From Microbacterium sp. Bi121 (GTDB lineage: Bacteria > Actinomycetota > Actinomycetes > Actinomycetales > Microbacteriaceae), in assembly GCF_918698005.1 (NCBI RefSeq), contig NZ_CAKKLJ010000011.1, positions 1 to 44,643 on the forward strand: DNA of 44,643 nucleotides. Direction: 5' to 3'. Both the position numbers and the translations under genes were made by a program. Numbering within the stretch: the first letter of the stretch is position 1; each line of letters opens with the position of its first letter. The notes below the pieces were generated by a model. It had not been told where the DNA came from. It did not search any database and saw only the letters and a list, made by a program, of their open reading frames with translations. Of this stretch, positions 33,525 to 41,520 are shown piece by piece.

Positions 33525-34241
33525 GGTTCGGGCTCGTGGAACGACAGCGCTTCGGCGAGGAAACAGGGCGATCGTGAGGCCGGCGGCGACCGCTCCGCCG
33601 AGGATCTGCGCTGCGATGAAGGGCAGGACGGATGCGTGCGCGACGCCGGCGAACGTGTCCGTGAACATGCGGCCGATCGTGACGGCTGGATTCGCGAACG
33701 ACGTCGAGCTGGTGAACCAGTAGGCGGCGCCGATGTAGCCTCCGACCGCCGTGGCGATCACGGTGATCGACTGGTGCGTCCGGATCAGCCCCGTGATCAC
33801 GAGAACCAGCCCGGCGGTCGCGACGACCTCGGCGAGGAACGTGGCAGGGGTTGCACGGTCGGTCGTGGACAGGGCGGTCGGCACGGCGAACATCAGGTTC
33901 GCGAGAATGGCGCCGCCGATGCCTCCGGCGATCTGTGCGGGGATGTACGCGGCGATCTCGCGCAGCCGCATCCGATCGGGGGCGCGACGTTCGAGGATGG
34001 CGATCACCAGCGTCACGACCGGATTGAAGTGCGCGCCGGAGACCGGGGCCAGCAGCACGATGAGCACGCCGAGGCCCATCGCCGTGGCGAGGGCGTTCTC
34101 GAGCAGCTGTAGCCCGGTGTCTGCGGACAGCCGTTGCGCGGCGATGCCGGAGCCGACGACGATCGTCACGAGAAGCCCGGTGCCGAGGAACTCGGCGAGA
34201 CTGCGGCGTGCGAGGCCGCGTCCGCGAGAGTGGCCGCTCAC
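33516..34241 (-). CDS. MIP-family channel in an arsenic operon
   Basis: The 241-residue protein has six membrane segments and two half-helix motifs: NPV in GAHFNPVVTL and NPA in SFANPAVTIGR. Most aquaporins have two NPA boxes; the NPV variant is common in arsenic-operon channels. It overlaps the arsC gene by 4 nt (GTGA). The likely role is passage of arsenite, formed by ArsC, out of the cell down its gradient, since no ArsB or Acr3 pump is seen nearby. The end of the gene runs into a REP-like repeat that supplies the stop. Confidence 0.85.
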   Translation of the reverse strand: MSGHSRGRGLARRSLAEFLGTGLLVTIVVGSGIAAQRLSADTGLQLLENALATAMGLGVLIVLLAPVSGAHFNPVVTLVIAILERRAPDRMRLREIAAYIPAQIAGGIGGAILANLMFAVPTALSTTDRATPATFLAEVVATAGLVLVITGLIRTHQSITVIATAVGGYIGAAYWFTSSTSFANPAVTIGRMFTDTFAGVAHASVLPFIAAQILGGAVAAGLTIALFPRRSAVVPRARTGP

Positions 34242-34651
34242 GCGGTGAGTTCGTCGATCAGCGTCTCGACGCGCGCGCGGATGTCATCGCGGATGCGGCG
34301 AACGGTCGCGGCATCCTGCCCGGCCGGGTCATCGAGCTGCCAGTCCTCGTAGCGCTTGCCGGGGAAGATCGGGCAGGCGTCACCGCATCCCATCGTGATG
34401 ACGACGTCCGACTCTTTGACGGCTTCGACGGTCAGCAGCTTGGGGGTGTTGTTCGCGATGTCGATGCCCGCCTCGGCCATGACCTCGACGGCGACGGGGT
34501 TGATCTGGTCCTTGGGTTCGGAGCCGGCGGAGAGGACTTCGACGCGATCTCCGGCGATCATCTGCAGGAAACCCGCGGCCATCTGGGAGCGGCCGGCGTT
34601 GTGGACGCACACGAACAGGACGGTGGGCTTGGCTGCGGTCTCGGCGCTCAT
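34238..34651 (-). CDS. arsC: Arsenate reductase, low-molecular-weight phosphatase type
   Basis: The 137-residue protein has the phosphatase loop CVHNAGRS (Cys15, Arg21). The second pair of cysteines is in CGDACPIFPG, and the general-acid region is DWQLDDPAGQ. It reduces arsenate to arsenite using a thiol cascade. It is first in an operon with the aquaporin gene. A palindromic operator lies directly upstream, and the predicted transcript start leaves only an 11-nt leader. Confidence 0.93.
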   Translation of the reverse strand: MSAETAAKPTVLFVCVHNAGRSQMAAGFLQMIAGDRVEVLSAGSEPKDQINPVAVEVMAEAGIDIANNTPKLLTVEAVKESDVVITMGCGDACPIFPGKRYEDWQLDDPAGQDAATVRRIRDDIRARVETLIDELTA

Positions 34652-34659
34652 GCCTAAAG

Positions 34660-34677
34660 CATAGATGAGAGTCTATG
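34660..34677. promoter_or_regulatory. ArsR-like operator and -10 box of the arsC-aquaporin operon
   Basis: CATAGA-N6-TCTATG is a perfect inverted repeat. On the minus strand it contains TAGACT, a good -10 box. It matches the site at 35588-35605 (CATAGA-N6-TCTATC), so both are probably bound by the ArsR fusion. The right half also holds the TAG stop of that fusion gene. Confidence 0.7.
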
Positions 34678-35590
34678 TGTTGGCGAGTGCCGGGTTGGCG
34701 AGCACCGGGTTCGCAAGCACCGGGTTCGCAAGCAGAGTGCGGACGCGGCGGTCGATGTCGTCGCGGATCTCACGGACGGCGGTCAACGGCCTGCCCACCG
34801 GGTCGTCGAGGTCCCAGTCCTCGTAATGCTTGCCGGGCAGCACCGGGCAGGCGTCGCCGCACCCCATCGTGATGATGACGTCCGCCGCCTTCACGGCTTC
34901 TTCGGTGAGCGGCTTGGGGAACTCCCCGCCGATGTCGACGCCGATCTCGTCGAGCGCGGCGACGATCACCTGACGCACGTCGGAGGCCGGGGCGGAGCCG
35001 GCCGTGCGGACGGTGACGTGGTTCGACAGCTGGCGCAGGATGCCGGCCGCGAGCTGCGAGCGCCCGGCGTTCTGCACGCACACGAAGAGGACCGTTCTGT
35101 TCGTCGAGTGCTGCTTCACGCTCGAGCGGTCGTCGAGCCGGTCTGAGGCGAACCGGGCCGTGCGCGAGGCGAGGAGGTGTGTACCGCCGGTCTGCTTCAG
35201 CAGGTCGTGGCTCTCCCGAACGCAGCGGGCGACGGTCTGGCGATTGAACGTGCCGCGGTAGCGAGCGGTGAGGTCGTCGATGATGCGATCGAGGTCTGGT
35301 TCGGCCGCGGGTTCCGAACTCTGAGGCCCGAGGAGAGCGGACACGCGATGGGCCTGGTCGACGCTGATCGAGTACCAGACCCGTCGCCCGTCTCTCTCGC
35401 GGGCGACGACGCCTTCGGAGTGCAGGATGCCCATGTGATGGCTGACTGTCGGCTGGCGCAGTTCCAGCGCCTCGGCGAGTTGTCCGACCAGTGCGCGGCT
35501 GCCTTCGGCGTCCCGGATCAGGCGAACGATGCGCGCGCGAGTCGGATCGGCGAGGGCTGTGAGCGCCCCGGCATCCTCGATCTGACTCAT
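34673..35590 (-). CDS. ArsR - three-helix bundle - ArsC fusion protein
   Basis: The 305-residue protein joins three parts. Residues 5-85 are an ArsR winged helix (LADPTRARIVRLI, then LRQPTVSHHMGILHSEGVV). Residues about 98-135 are a three-helix dimerisation segment (DLDRIIDDLTARYRG). Residues about 165-285 are a complete LMW-type arsenate reductase with Cys171 and Arg177 in CVQNAGRS and CGDACPVLPG. A VLANP repeat tail follows. The ArsR part has no cysteine, so arsenite cannot be sensed by the usual CxC site. ATG at 35590 is preceded by TAGACT at 7 nt, a leaderless arrangement; upstream codons are unsupported. It precedes arsC and the aquaporin gene on the same strand. Confidence 0.88.
   Translation of the reverse strand: MSQIEDAGALTALADPTRARIVRLIRDAEGSRALVGQLAEALELRQPTVSHHMGILHSEGVVARERDGRRVWYSISVDQAHRVSALLGPQSSEPAAEPDLDRIIDDLTARYRGTFNRQTVARCVRESHDLLKQTGGTHLLASRTARFASDRLDDRSSVKQHSTNRTVLFVCVQNAGRSQLAAGILRQLSNHVTVRTAGSAPASDVRQVIVAALDEIGVDIGGEFPKPLTEEAVKAADVIITMGCGDACPVLPGKHYEDWDLDDPVGRPLTAVREIRDDIDRRVRTLLANPVLANPVLANPALANT
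34680..34739. repeat. 15-bp tandem repeat at the end of the ArsR-ArsC gene
   Basis: Four 15-bp units (34680, 34695, 34710, 34725) such as TTCGCAAGCACCGGG encode the VLANP repeats of the protein tail. The two inner junctions are nearly identical, and the last unit has diverged. Confidence 0.85.
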
Positions 35591-35605
35591 AGATGGAAGT
35601 CTATC
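35588..35605. promoter_or_regulatory. ArsR-like operator overlapping the ArsR-ArsC start
   Basis: CATAGA-N6-TCTATC covers the ATG and the minus-strand -10 box TAGACT of the fusion gene. It is nearly the same as the operator of the arsC operon, so autorepression is likely. Confidence 0.65.
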
Positions 35606-35642
35606 CGGGAGCGTGTGGAATGCTGGAGGCAGCTCACGCCTT

Positions 35643-35659
35643 ATACCCCCTAGGGGTAT
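35643..35659. promoter_or_regulatory. CsoR-like copper operator
   Basis: ATACCCCCTAGGGGTAT lies 25 bp before the copper ATPase ATG. Palindromes with ATACCCC and GGGGTAT arms are typical CsoR binding sites. No csoR gene is present in the window, so the repressor would act from elsewhere. Confidence 0.7.
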
Positions 35660-35684
35660 TCGATCTCGAAATCGAGGAGTCTTG

Positions 35685-37751
35685 ATGAGCCAGCACGAGC
35701 ACATGATGAGTCACGGTGATCACGAGCACGTCGATCATGAGCAGGGCGGCGCCGAGCACAGTGAGCACGCGGGGCACGGCGGGCATGCGGGTCACGGCGA
35801 TCATGTCGGGCAGTTCCGGCGGCTGTTCTGGATCATGCTCGTCGTTGCGATTCCTGCGGTCGTGTTCTCGAACGCGTTCGCGATGCTGCTCGGCTATCAA
35901 CTGCCCTCCGCCTGGGTGATGTGGATCTCTCCGGTGCTCGGCACCGTGATGTACGTCTGGGGCGGAGCGCCGTTCCTCACCGGCGCCGTGCAGGAGCTGC
36001 GCTCGCGCGCCCCGGGCATGATGCTGCTCATCGCACTCGCGATCACGGTCGCCTTCTTCGCCTCGTGGGGCGCGACCCTCGGGATGCTGCACCACGAGCT
36101 CGAGTTCTGGTGGGAGCTCGCGCTGCTGATCGTGATCATGCTGCTCGGGCACTGGATCGAGATGCGCTCGCTCGCGCAGACCACCTCGGCGCTGGACTCC
36201 CTGGCCGCTCTGCTGCCCGATGAGGCCGAGCGCGTCGAGGGGGAGAGCACAGTCACGGTCGCCCCGGCCGAGCTGCGGGTCGGCGACGTCGTGGTGATCC
36301 GGCCAGGGGGACGTGCGCCGGCCGATGGGCGCGTGGTGCAGGGAACGGCGAGCATGGATGAGGCCATGATCACCGGAGAGTCCCAGCCGGTGCGCCGCTC
36401 GGAGGGCGACCATGTCGTCGCGGGAACCGTAGCGACGGACTCGGGACTTCGGGTCGAGATCACCGCGATCGGCGATGACACGGCGCTCGCCGGCATCCAA
36501 CGGCTCGTGACCGAGGCGCAGAACTCGAGCTCCCGCGCGCAGCGCATCGCGGATCGCGCAGCCGCCCTGCTGTTCTGGTTCGCGCTCGCCGCCGCTGCGA
36601 TCACCGCCCTCGTGTGGACGCTGATCGGGATGCCGGATCAGGCCGTGGTGCGGACGATCACCGTGCTCGTCATCGCGTGCCCGCACGCGCTCGGGCTCGC
36701 GATCCCGCTGGTGGTGTCGATCGCCACCGAACGTGCCGCGCGCAGCGGCGTGCTGGTGAAGGACCGCCTGGCGCTCGAGAGCATGCGCACCGTCGACACG
36801 GTGCTGTTCGACAAGACGGGAACGCTGACGAAGGGTGCTCCTGCGGTCACAGGCATCCACCCCGTGGAAGGGATCGACGGCGATCGGCTCATCGCGCTCG
36901 CCGCGAGCGCGGAGGCCGATTCGGAGCATCCGCTGGCGCGCGCGATCGTTCAGGCGGCCGCGCACGTGGCCGTGCCGTCGTCATCGGGGTTCGCATCGTC
37001 GCCGGCCGTCGGCGTGCGCGCCACCGTCGACGGCCACCGGGTGCAGGTCGGCGGGCCGCATCTGCTCGAGCAGGAGGGCGTCACCGAGTTGCCCGTCGCC
37101 GACGAGTGGCGGGCGGAGGGCGCGATCATCCTGCACGTGCTCGTCGACGGACGGGTGGTCGGAGCGCTGCGGCTCGCCGACGAGGTGCGCAGCGAATCGC
37201 GGCAGGCGATCGCCGCACTGCATGCTCGTGGCGTGCAGGTCGTGATGATCACGGGCGACGCCGAAGCCGTGGCCGCGTCGGTGGCGAGCGAACTCGGCAT
37301 CGACCGGTACTTCGCGGGCGTGCGACCGGAGGACAAGGCCGCCACTGTGAAGCAGCTGCAGGACGAGGGGCGCCGCGTGGCGATGGTCGGCGACGGCGTG
37401 AACGACGCGCCGGCTCTGGCGCAGGCGGATGTCGGGGTGGCGATCGGCGCCGGAACCGACGTGGCGATCGCGTCCGCCGGCGTGATCCTCGCGAGCGACG
37501 ACCCGCGTGCTGTGCTGTCGATCATGGAGCTGTCGCGTGCCAGTTACCGCAAGATGAAGCAGAACCTGTGGTGGGCCGCCGGGTACAACCTCATCTCGGT
37601 GCCGCTGGCGGCCGGTGTGCTCGCACCGGTTGGGTTCGTGCTGCCGATGTCGGTCGGCGCGATCCTGATGTCGCTGTCGACGATCGTCGTGGCTCTGAAC
37701 GCGCAGTGGCTGCGGCGGCTGGACATTCGGCCTGAAAGACTCGCTGCATGA
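35685..37751 (+). CDS. Copper-type P1B ATPase (CopB-like, CPH motif)
   Basis: The 688-residue protein starts at an ATG after GAGGAG. It has a His-rich tail (residues 3-40) in place of CxxC metal-binding domains. Membrane helices follow, with TGES in the actuator, the CPH metal site in VIACPHALGLAIPL, the phosphorylated Asp in DKTGTLTKG and the GDGVNDAPALAQADVG hinge. CPH and a His-rich tail define P1B-3 (CopB) pumps, reported to export copper or silver. A CsoR-like box upstream supports copper control. ATGA overlap joins it to the next gene. Confidence 0.93.
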   Translation: MSQHEHMMSHGDHEHVDHEQGGAEHSEHAGHGGHAGHGDHVGQFRRLFWIMLVVAIPAVVFSNAFAMLLGYQLPSAWVMWISPVLGTVMYVWGGAPFLTGAVQELRSRAPGMMLLIALAITVAFFASWGATLGMLHHELEFWWELALLIVIMLLGHWIEMRSLAQTTSALDSLAALLPDEAERVEGESTVTVAPAELRVGDVVVIRPGGRAPADGRVVQGTASMDEAMITGESQPVRRSEGDHVVAGTVATDSGLRVEITAIGDDTALAGIQRLVTEAQNSSSRAQRIADRAAALLFWFALAAAAITALVWTLIGMPDQAVVRTITVLVIACPHALGLAIPLVVSIATERAARSGVLVKDRLALESMRTVDTVLFDKTGTLTKGAPAVTGIHPVEGIDGDRLIALAASAEADSEHPLARAIVQAAAHVAVPSSSGFASSPAVGVRATVDGHRVQVGGPHLLEQEGVTELPVADEWRAEGAIILHVLVDGRVVGALRLADEVRSESRQAIAALHARGVQVVMITGDAEAVAASVASELGIDRYFAGVRPEDKAATVKQLQDEGRRVAMVGDGVNDAPALAQADVGVAIGAGTDVAIASAGVILASDDPRAVLSIMELSRASYRKMKQNLWWAAGYNLISVPLAAGVLAPVGFVLPMSVGAILMSLSTIVVALNAQWLRRLDIRPERLAA

Positions 37752-38188
37752 GCGACGCGATGCTGCAGGGCACCTGGCACGTGGTGACGACGAGTCTCAG
37801 CATGTGGCAGCGGCGCAGTGAGCCGAGCATCACCTACGCACCGCTGCCGGACGGACGCATCAGCGACACCGTGCTCTCTCGCGGACGCCGGTGCTGGAGC
37901 GTCATCGCGGGCATCGACGAGCAGCAGCCAGACGGCTCCTACGTCTGGCGCGGCGTGCAGCCGCTGACCCTGCTGGTGCGCAGCCGCTGGCGCGTACTGC
38001 TGCACGATGAGCCGTTCGCGGCGATCCGCTTCGCGCGCACGCCGTTCACTGCGGCGGGCGTCGACGTGCTCGCGCGCGACCCGGCGGCGGATCGGGATGC
38101 AGTGGCCGCGGTCGTCGAGCGCCTGAGAGGGGATGCGACAGCCGCGCCCTTCCTCGACAAACTGCGGCCGCCGCTGGGGCGTCGGTAG
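37748..38188 (+). CDS. Lipocalin-like protein coupled to the copper ATPase gene
   Basis: The 146-residue protein overlaps the ATPase stop by 4 nt. It begins LQGTWHVVTTSLSMWQRR and continues ITYAPLPDGRISDTV, the G-x-W strand and turn typical of lipocalin-like folds. It has no signal peptide or metal-binding motif beyond a few histidines. Other lipocalin-like enzymes handle small acids or heme; none of this is proven here. Position suggests co-expression with the copper pump, though the coupling may be incidental. Confidence 0.65.
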   Translation: MSDAMLQGTWHVVTTSLSMWQRRSEPSITYAPLPDGRISDTVLSRGRRCWSVIAGIDEQQPDGSYVWRGVQPLTLLVRSRWRVLLHDEPFAAIRFARTPFTAAGVDVLARDPAADRDAVAAVVERLRGDATAAPFLDKLRPPLGRR

Positions 38189-38210
38189 CTACCCCGCCCC
38201 GCGCCGGCCG

Positions 38211-38227
38211 CACCTCGCCGGGAGGTG
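38211..38227. terminator. Small hairpin between convergent genes
   Basis: CACCTC and GAGGTG pair around a 5-nt loop in the 115-bp gap between the lipocalin-like and Ppx genes. No T-run follows, so terminator activity is uncertain. Confidence 0.3.
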
Positions 38228-38303
38228 TCGCGTTGTGTCGCTATAGGCGCGCGGAGGCGACCGTCGCGACCCCTCCAGGGCGGGCGGTGGAGTGAGCGGC
38301 GAC

Positions 38304-39245
38304 TCAGATCCCGGCGCCGCCCCAGTTCATCGACTCGGTGTAGCGCAGCATCACGCCCTCGCGCAGCGCCCACGGCGACACCTCGATCTCGTCGATGTCG
38401 AGCATCTTCATCGCCGTGTGCAGCACGACGGCGGCCGCGACGATCTGGAACGTGCGATCCGGCGTGATCCCCGGCAGCTCCTGACGAGCGGATGCCGGAA
38501 TCCGGGCGAGCCGCGGAATCCACGACTTCAGGCTCGAGCGGGACATCACAGTGCGGTCGAAGCCGAGTCCTGACACCTCGCGACCAGCGAGGTTCGCCAG
38601 CGAACGGATGGCCTTGGAGGAGCCCACCAGGTGATCGGGGGAGGGAAGCGCATTGAGCTTCGCGGCCACCGGCGCGAGGACCTCACGGGCGTGCGCGCGC
38701 AGCAGTTCGACAGCATCCTCACCCGGCGGGTCATCCGGCAGGAACTGCACGGTCATGCGCCCGGCCCCCAGCGGAACGGATGCCGCGACCTCCGGCAGCT
38801 CGTCGCCACCGGCCGCGAACTCGAACGAACCGCCGCCGATGTCGAGGAGCAGGATGCGCCCGGCATCCCACCCGAACCAGCGCCGCACGGCGAGGAAGGT
38901 GAGCTCGGCCTCCTGTTCGCCGGTCAGCACCTGCAGCGGCTGGCCGAGCGCGCGCTCGATGCGCGCGATGACCTCGTCGCCGTTGATGGCCTCGCGGACA
39001 GCGCTCGTCGCGGTGGCGAGCAGCGTCTCGACTCGTTCTGTCTCGGCGATCCCGCGGGCGCGGGTGACGGCATCCTCGAGGGCTCGAACGCCCTCTTCGC
39101 TGATCGCACCCTCCGGGGTGAGGAAGCGCATCAGGCGGACGACGCTGCGGTCGCTCGTCGTCGCGAGCGGTCTTCCGCCCGGGCGGGCGTCCGCCGCGAG
39201 CAGGTGGACGGTGTTCGACCCGATGTCGAGGATTCCCAAGCGCAC
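38304..39245 (-). CDS. Ppx/GppA family phosphatase
   Basis: The 313-residue protein has the ASKHA phosphate loops: DIGSNTVHLLA at the start, ATATSAVREA in the middle and LLDIGGGSFEF with the catalytic Glu region TGEQEAEL. Its length fits the short actinobacterial Ppx1 type, which has only the two ATPase-fold domains. It likely cleaves short polyphosphate or acts on (p)ppGpp-related nucleotides. The GTG start at 39245 has TAGTCT 6 nt upstream, a leaderless pattern. Confidence 0.9.
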   Translation of the reverse strand: MRLGILDIGSNTVHLLAADARPGGRPLATTSDRSVVRLMRFLTPEGAISEEGVRALEDAVTRARGIAETERVETLLATATSAVREAINGDEVIARIERALGQPLQVLTGEQEAELTFLAVRRWFGWDAGRILLLDIGGGSFEFAAGGDELPEVAASVPLGAGRMTVQFLPDDPPGEDAVELLRAHAREVLAPVAAKLNALPSPDHLVGSSKAIRSLANLAGREVSGLGFDRTVMSRSSLKSWIPRLARIPASARQELPGITPDRTFQIVAAAVVLHTAMKMLDIDEIEVSPWALREGVMLRYTESMNWGGAGI

Positions 39246-39366
39246 GGACTGAGACTACTCGGGCAGTGGCCAACGTCCGCACCGTCTGCCATGATGACTG
39301 CAGATTCGTATGGGGCGGATCCTGATCCGACGACCGAGGTCGGTTCTGCAACGCACTGGGGGCGGC

Positions 39367-40401
39367 ATGCGTGTGATTCTGGGATCAGTCGTTCTGTGGG
39401 CGGTCGTCGGAGCGGTCGTGCTGCTGGTCACCGGCGAGCACGTGCGGGGTGAGTGGACGTGGACGGCGGCTCCGATCTGGCGCGACAACGCGGTCGGCTC
39501 GTTCGCGATCGGCGTCGCGGCGATCGTGGTCCTGGTGCTGCTGGCGATGCCGTGGGCGCGTGAGATGGACGAATTCCGAACACCGTGGATCGCGGCTTCG
39601 AGCGCGGCGGTGGCGCTGCTCGTCGCGCTCGGCGTGTGGAGCGCGTTCGCGCTGTGGGTCGTGAACGCCGAGATACGGCGCGCCGCCGACCCGAGCGGCA
39701 CGGCGCTCTGGGTCGCCGTGATCTGGTTCATCGGAGCGACGCTGTGGCTCGCGTACTTCGTGTGGGACTACGGCCGCTGGCGGGTGCTCCGCCGGGTGCA
39801 GCGCCGCGATCCGACGACGCCGGGGATCCGGAGTTTCGCCGGCCGCATCGTGGCGGCTCCGGGCGAGCGGATGCTGCGCGACCCGATCTACGGAGGTGCC
39901 TGCGTCTCGTGGACGGCTGACGGCACGAGCCAGGAGGTGTGGCAGACGAATGTCGGCAAGCACGATGTGAACACCGGATACCTCGAGGACCACTGGGTCA
40001 CGTCCATGCGAGTGCTGAAGGATCACGCGGGCATCGACGGCGAGGCATCCCCGTTCTACGTGCTGTTCGGCGACGTCTTCGTGTACGTGCGGCCGGACGG
40101 CGTGAGCATGCGCGGCCGTCCCGGCGACCAGGCCGTCGTCGGGACCACTCGCGTCGGCCACCACCGACTCGCTCAGCGCGTGCGCGAGCTCGGTCTGAAG
40201 TACGTGCGCACCCGGTTGCTCGCCGACGGAGACGGCGTCGTCGCCACGGGCGTGATCGTGTCGGATGCCACGGGCAGACTGATCCTGCAGGCGAAGCCCG
40301 TCGGGCGGCGGGTCGCGCTCGTTCCGCGAGCATCCGTGCGGATGGTCGGCCGAGGGTTGGCCGACCGCCGCCATCGACAGGCGCTGCACGCCGGAGGGTG
40401 A
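39367..40401 (+). CDS. Membrane protein with a GIDE-like C-terminal domain
   Basis: The 344-residue protein has four hydrophobic segments (residues about 3-22, 41-60, 75-100 and 115-135) and a soluble C-terminal part. That part shows [15 protein letters not shown], then [20 protein letters not shown], then [15 protein letters not shown]. This order resembles the GIDE/MULAN-type domain found in membrane E3-like proteins and their bacterial relatives, but the resemblance is by eye. ATG at 39367 follows a GGGGGCGG stretch. It is a single gene between ppx and coaA; its function is unknown. Confidence 0.68.
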   Translation: MRVILGSVVLWAVVGAVVLLVTGEHVRGEWTWTAAPIWRDNAVGSFAIGVAAIVVLVLLAMPWAREMDEFRTPWIAASSAAVALLVALGVWSAFALWVVNAEIRRAADPSGTALWVAVIWFIGATLWLAYFVWDYGRWRVLRRVQRRDPTTPGIRSFAGRIVAAPGERMLRDPIYGGACVSWTADGTSQEVWQTNVGKHDVNTGYLEDHWVTSMRVLKDHAGIDGEASPFYVLFGDVFVYVRPDGVSMRGRPGDQAVVGTTRVGHHRLAQRVRELGLKYVRTRLLADGDGVVATGVIVSDATGRLILQAKPVGRRVALVPRASVRMVGRGLADRRHRQALHAGG

Positions 40402-40455
40402 GTCGCGCCGTGCACGCCGATGGTGCGCGGGCCGATGTGCGGGAGCGTGCGCCGA

Positions 40456-40461
40456 TACGAT
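40456..40461 (+). promoter_or_regulatory. Leaderless -10 box for coaA
   Basis: TACGAT ends 7 nt before the GTG at 40469, so transcription probably starts on the start codon. This decides between GTG 40469 and the upstream ATG 40460, which lies inside the box. Confidence 0.55.
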
Positions 40462-40468
40462 GGATGCC

Positions 40469-41413
40469 GTGACCGCCGCTGACCCCACCACGCCACTGTC
40501 GCCGTACCGCGAGATCGGACGAGCAGAGTGGGCGCGATTGGCCGCGGGGCTCGACCAGCCGCTCAGCGAGACCGAGGTCGTCGAGCTGCGCGGAATCGGC
40601 GACCGGCTCGACCTCACAGAGGTGCGCGAGGTGTACCTGCCGCTGAGCCGCCTGCTCAGCCTGTACGCGACCGCGACCAAGCAGCTGGGCGCGGCGACGA
40701 GCTCATTCCTGGATGAAGTCGACGTCACCACGCCGTTCGTGGTCGGCGTCGCAGGCTCTGTCGCGGTCGGCAAGTCGACCATCGCGCGTCTGCTGCGCGA
40801 GCTCATGAGCCGCTGGCCGGGCACGCCGCGCGTTGAACTGGTGACGACGGACGGGTTCCTGTACCCGAACGCCGAGCTCGAGCGCCGAGGGCTCATGGAT
40901 CGCAAGGGGTTCCCCGAATCGTACGACCGGCGCGCGCTGCTGGAGTTCCTCACCGAGGTGAAGTCCGGAGCCCCCGAGGTGCGTGCGCCCTTCTACTCGC
41001 ACATGCGCTACGACATCGTTCCCGATGCCCGCGTCGTCGTGCGCCGGCCGGACGTCGTGATCGTCGAGGGCCTGAACGTGCTGCAGCCGCCGCCCGCGCC
41101 GAACGACGTCGCGGTGAGTGACCTGTTCGACTTCTCGGTGTACGTCGACGCCGACCCCGCCCACATCGAGAAGTGGTACGTGGATCGGTTCCTGGCGCTG
41201 CGCCAGGGGGCGTTCAGCAACCCGTCGTCGTACTTCAACGTCTTCGCACACCTCACGGATGCGGAGGCAGAGACGACCGCGCTCGGGTACTGGCGCGACA
41301 TCAACATGCCGAACCTCATCGAGAACGTGATGCCGACGCGCCACCGCGCGACACTGGTGCTGAACAAGGGCATCGACCACAACGTCGAGAGCGTGCTGCT
41401 GCGCAAGCTCTGA
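40469..41413 (+). CDS. coaA: Pantothenate kinase, type I
   Basis: The 314-residue protein has the P-loop [12 protein letters not shown] (about residues 90-101). Substrate motifs are [10 protein letters not shown] and [16 protein letters not shown]. The core [10 protein letters not shown] and the ending [17 protein letters not shown] are also present. It phosphorylates pantothenate, the first step of coenzyme A synthesis, in the cytoplasm. The GTG start is chosen because of the leaderless -10 box; ATG at 40460 would add three residues. A CoaA-GlmS neighbourhood is common in actinobacteria and is interrupted here by the lhgO-like gene. Confidence 0.95.
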   Translation: MTAADPTTPLSPYREIGRAEWARLAAGLDQPLSETEVVELRGIGDRLDLTEVREVYLPLSRLLSLYATATKQLGAATSSFLDEVDVTTPFVVGVAGSVAVGKSTIARLLRELMSRWPGTPRVELVTTDGFLYPNAELERRGLMDRKGFPESYDRRALLEFLTEVKSGAPEVRAPFYSHMRYDIVPDARVVVRRPDVVIVEGLNVLQPPPAPNDVAVSDLFDFSVYVDADPAHIEKWYVDRFLALRQGAFSNPSSYFNVFAHLTDAEAETTALGYWRDINMPNLIENVMPTRHRATLVLNKGIDHNVESVLLRKL

Positions 41414-41445
41414 CCCGTGCGTGGGGCGGTGAGCGAGCCGCAAGG

Positions 41446-41485
41446 CGAGACGAAACGGGTTGAGCGAGCGAAGCGAGTCGAAACC
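41446..41485. repeat. REP-like GAGCGAGCGAAGCGAG element
   Basis: The coaA-lhgO gap holds CGAAACGGGTTGAGCGAGCG followed by AAGCGAGTCGAAACC. Its arms CGAAAC/CGAAAC and GAGCGAGC/GAAGCGAG are partly symmetrical. Such elements are frequent between actinobacterial genes by recollection. Confidence 0.4.
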
Positions 41486-41520
41486 TGGGCGCAGACCGAC
41501 CCCGTGAGTATGCTCGCCCC

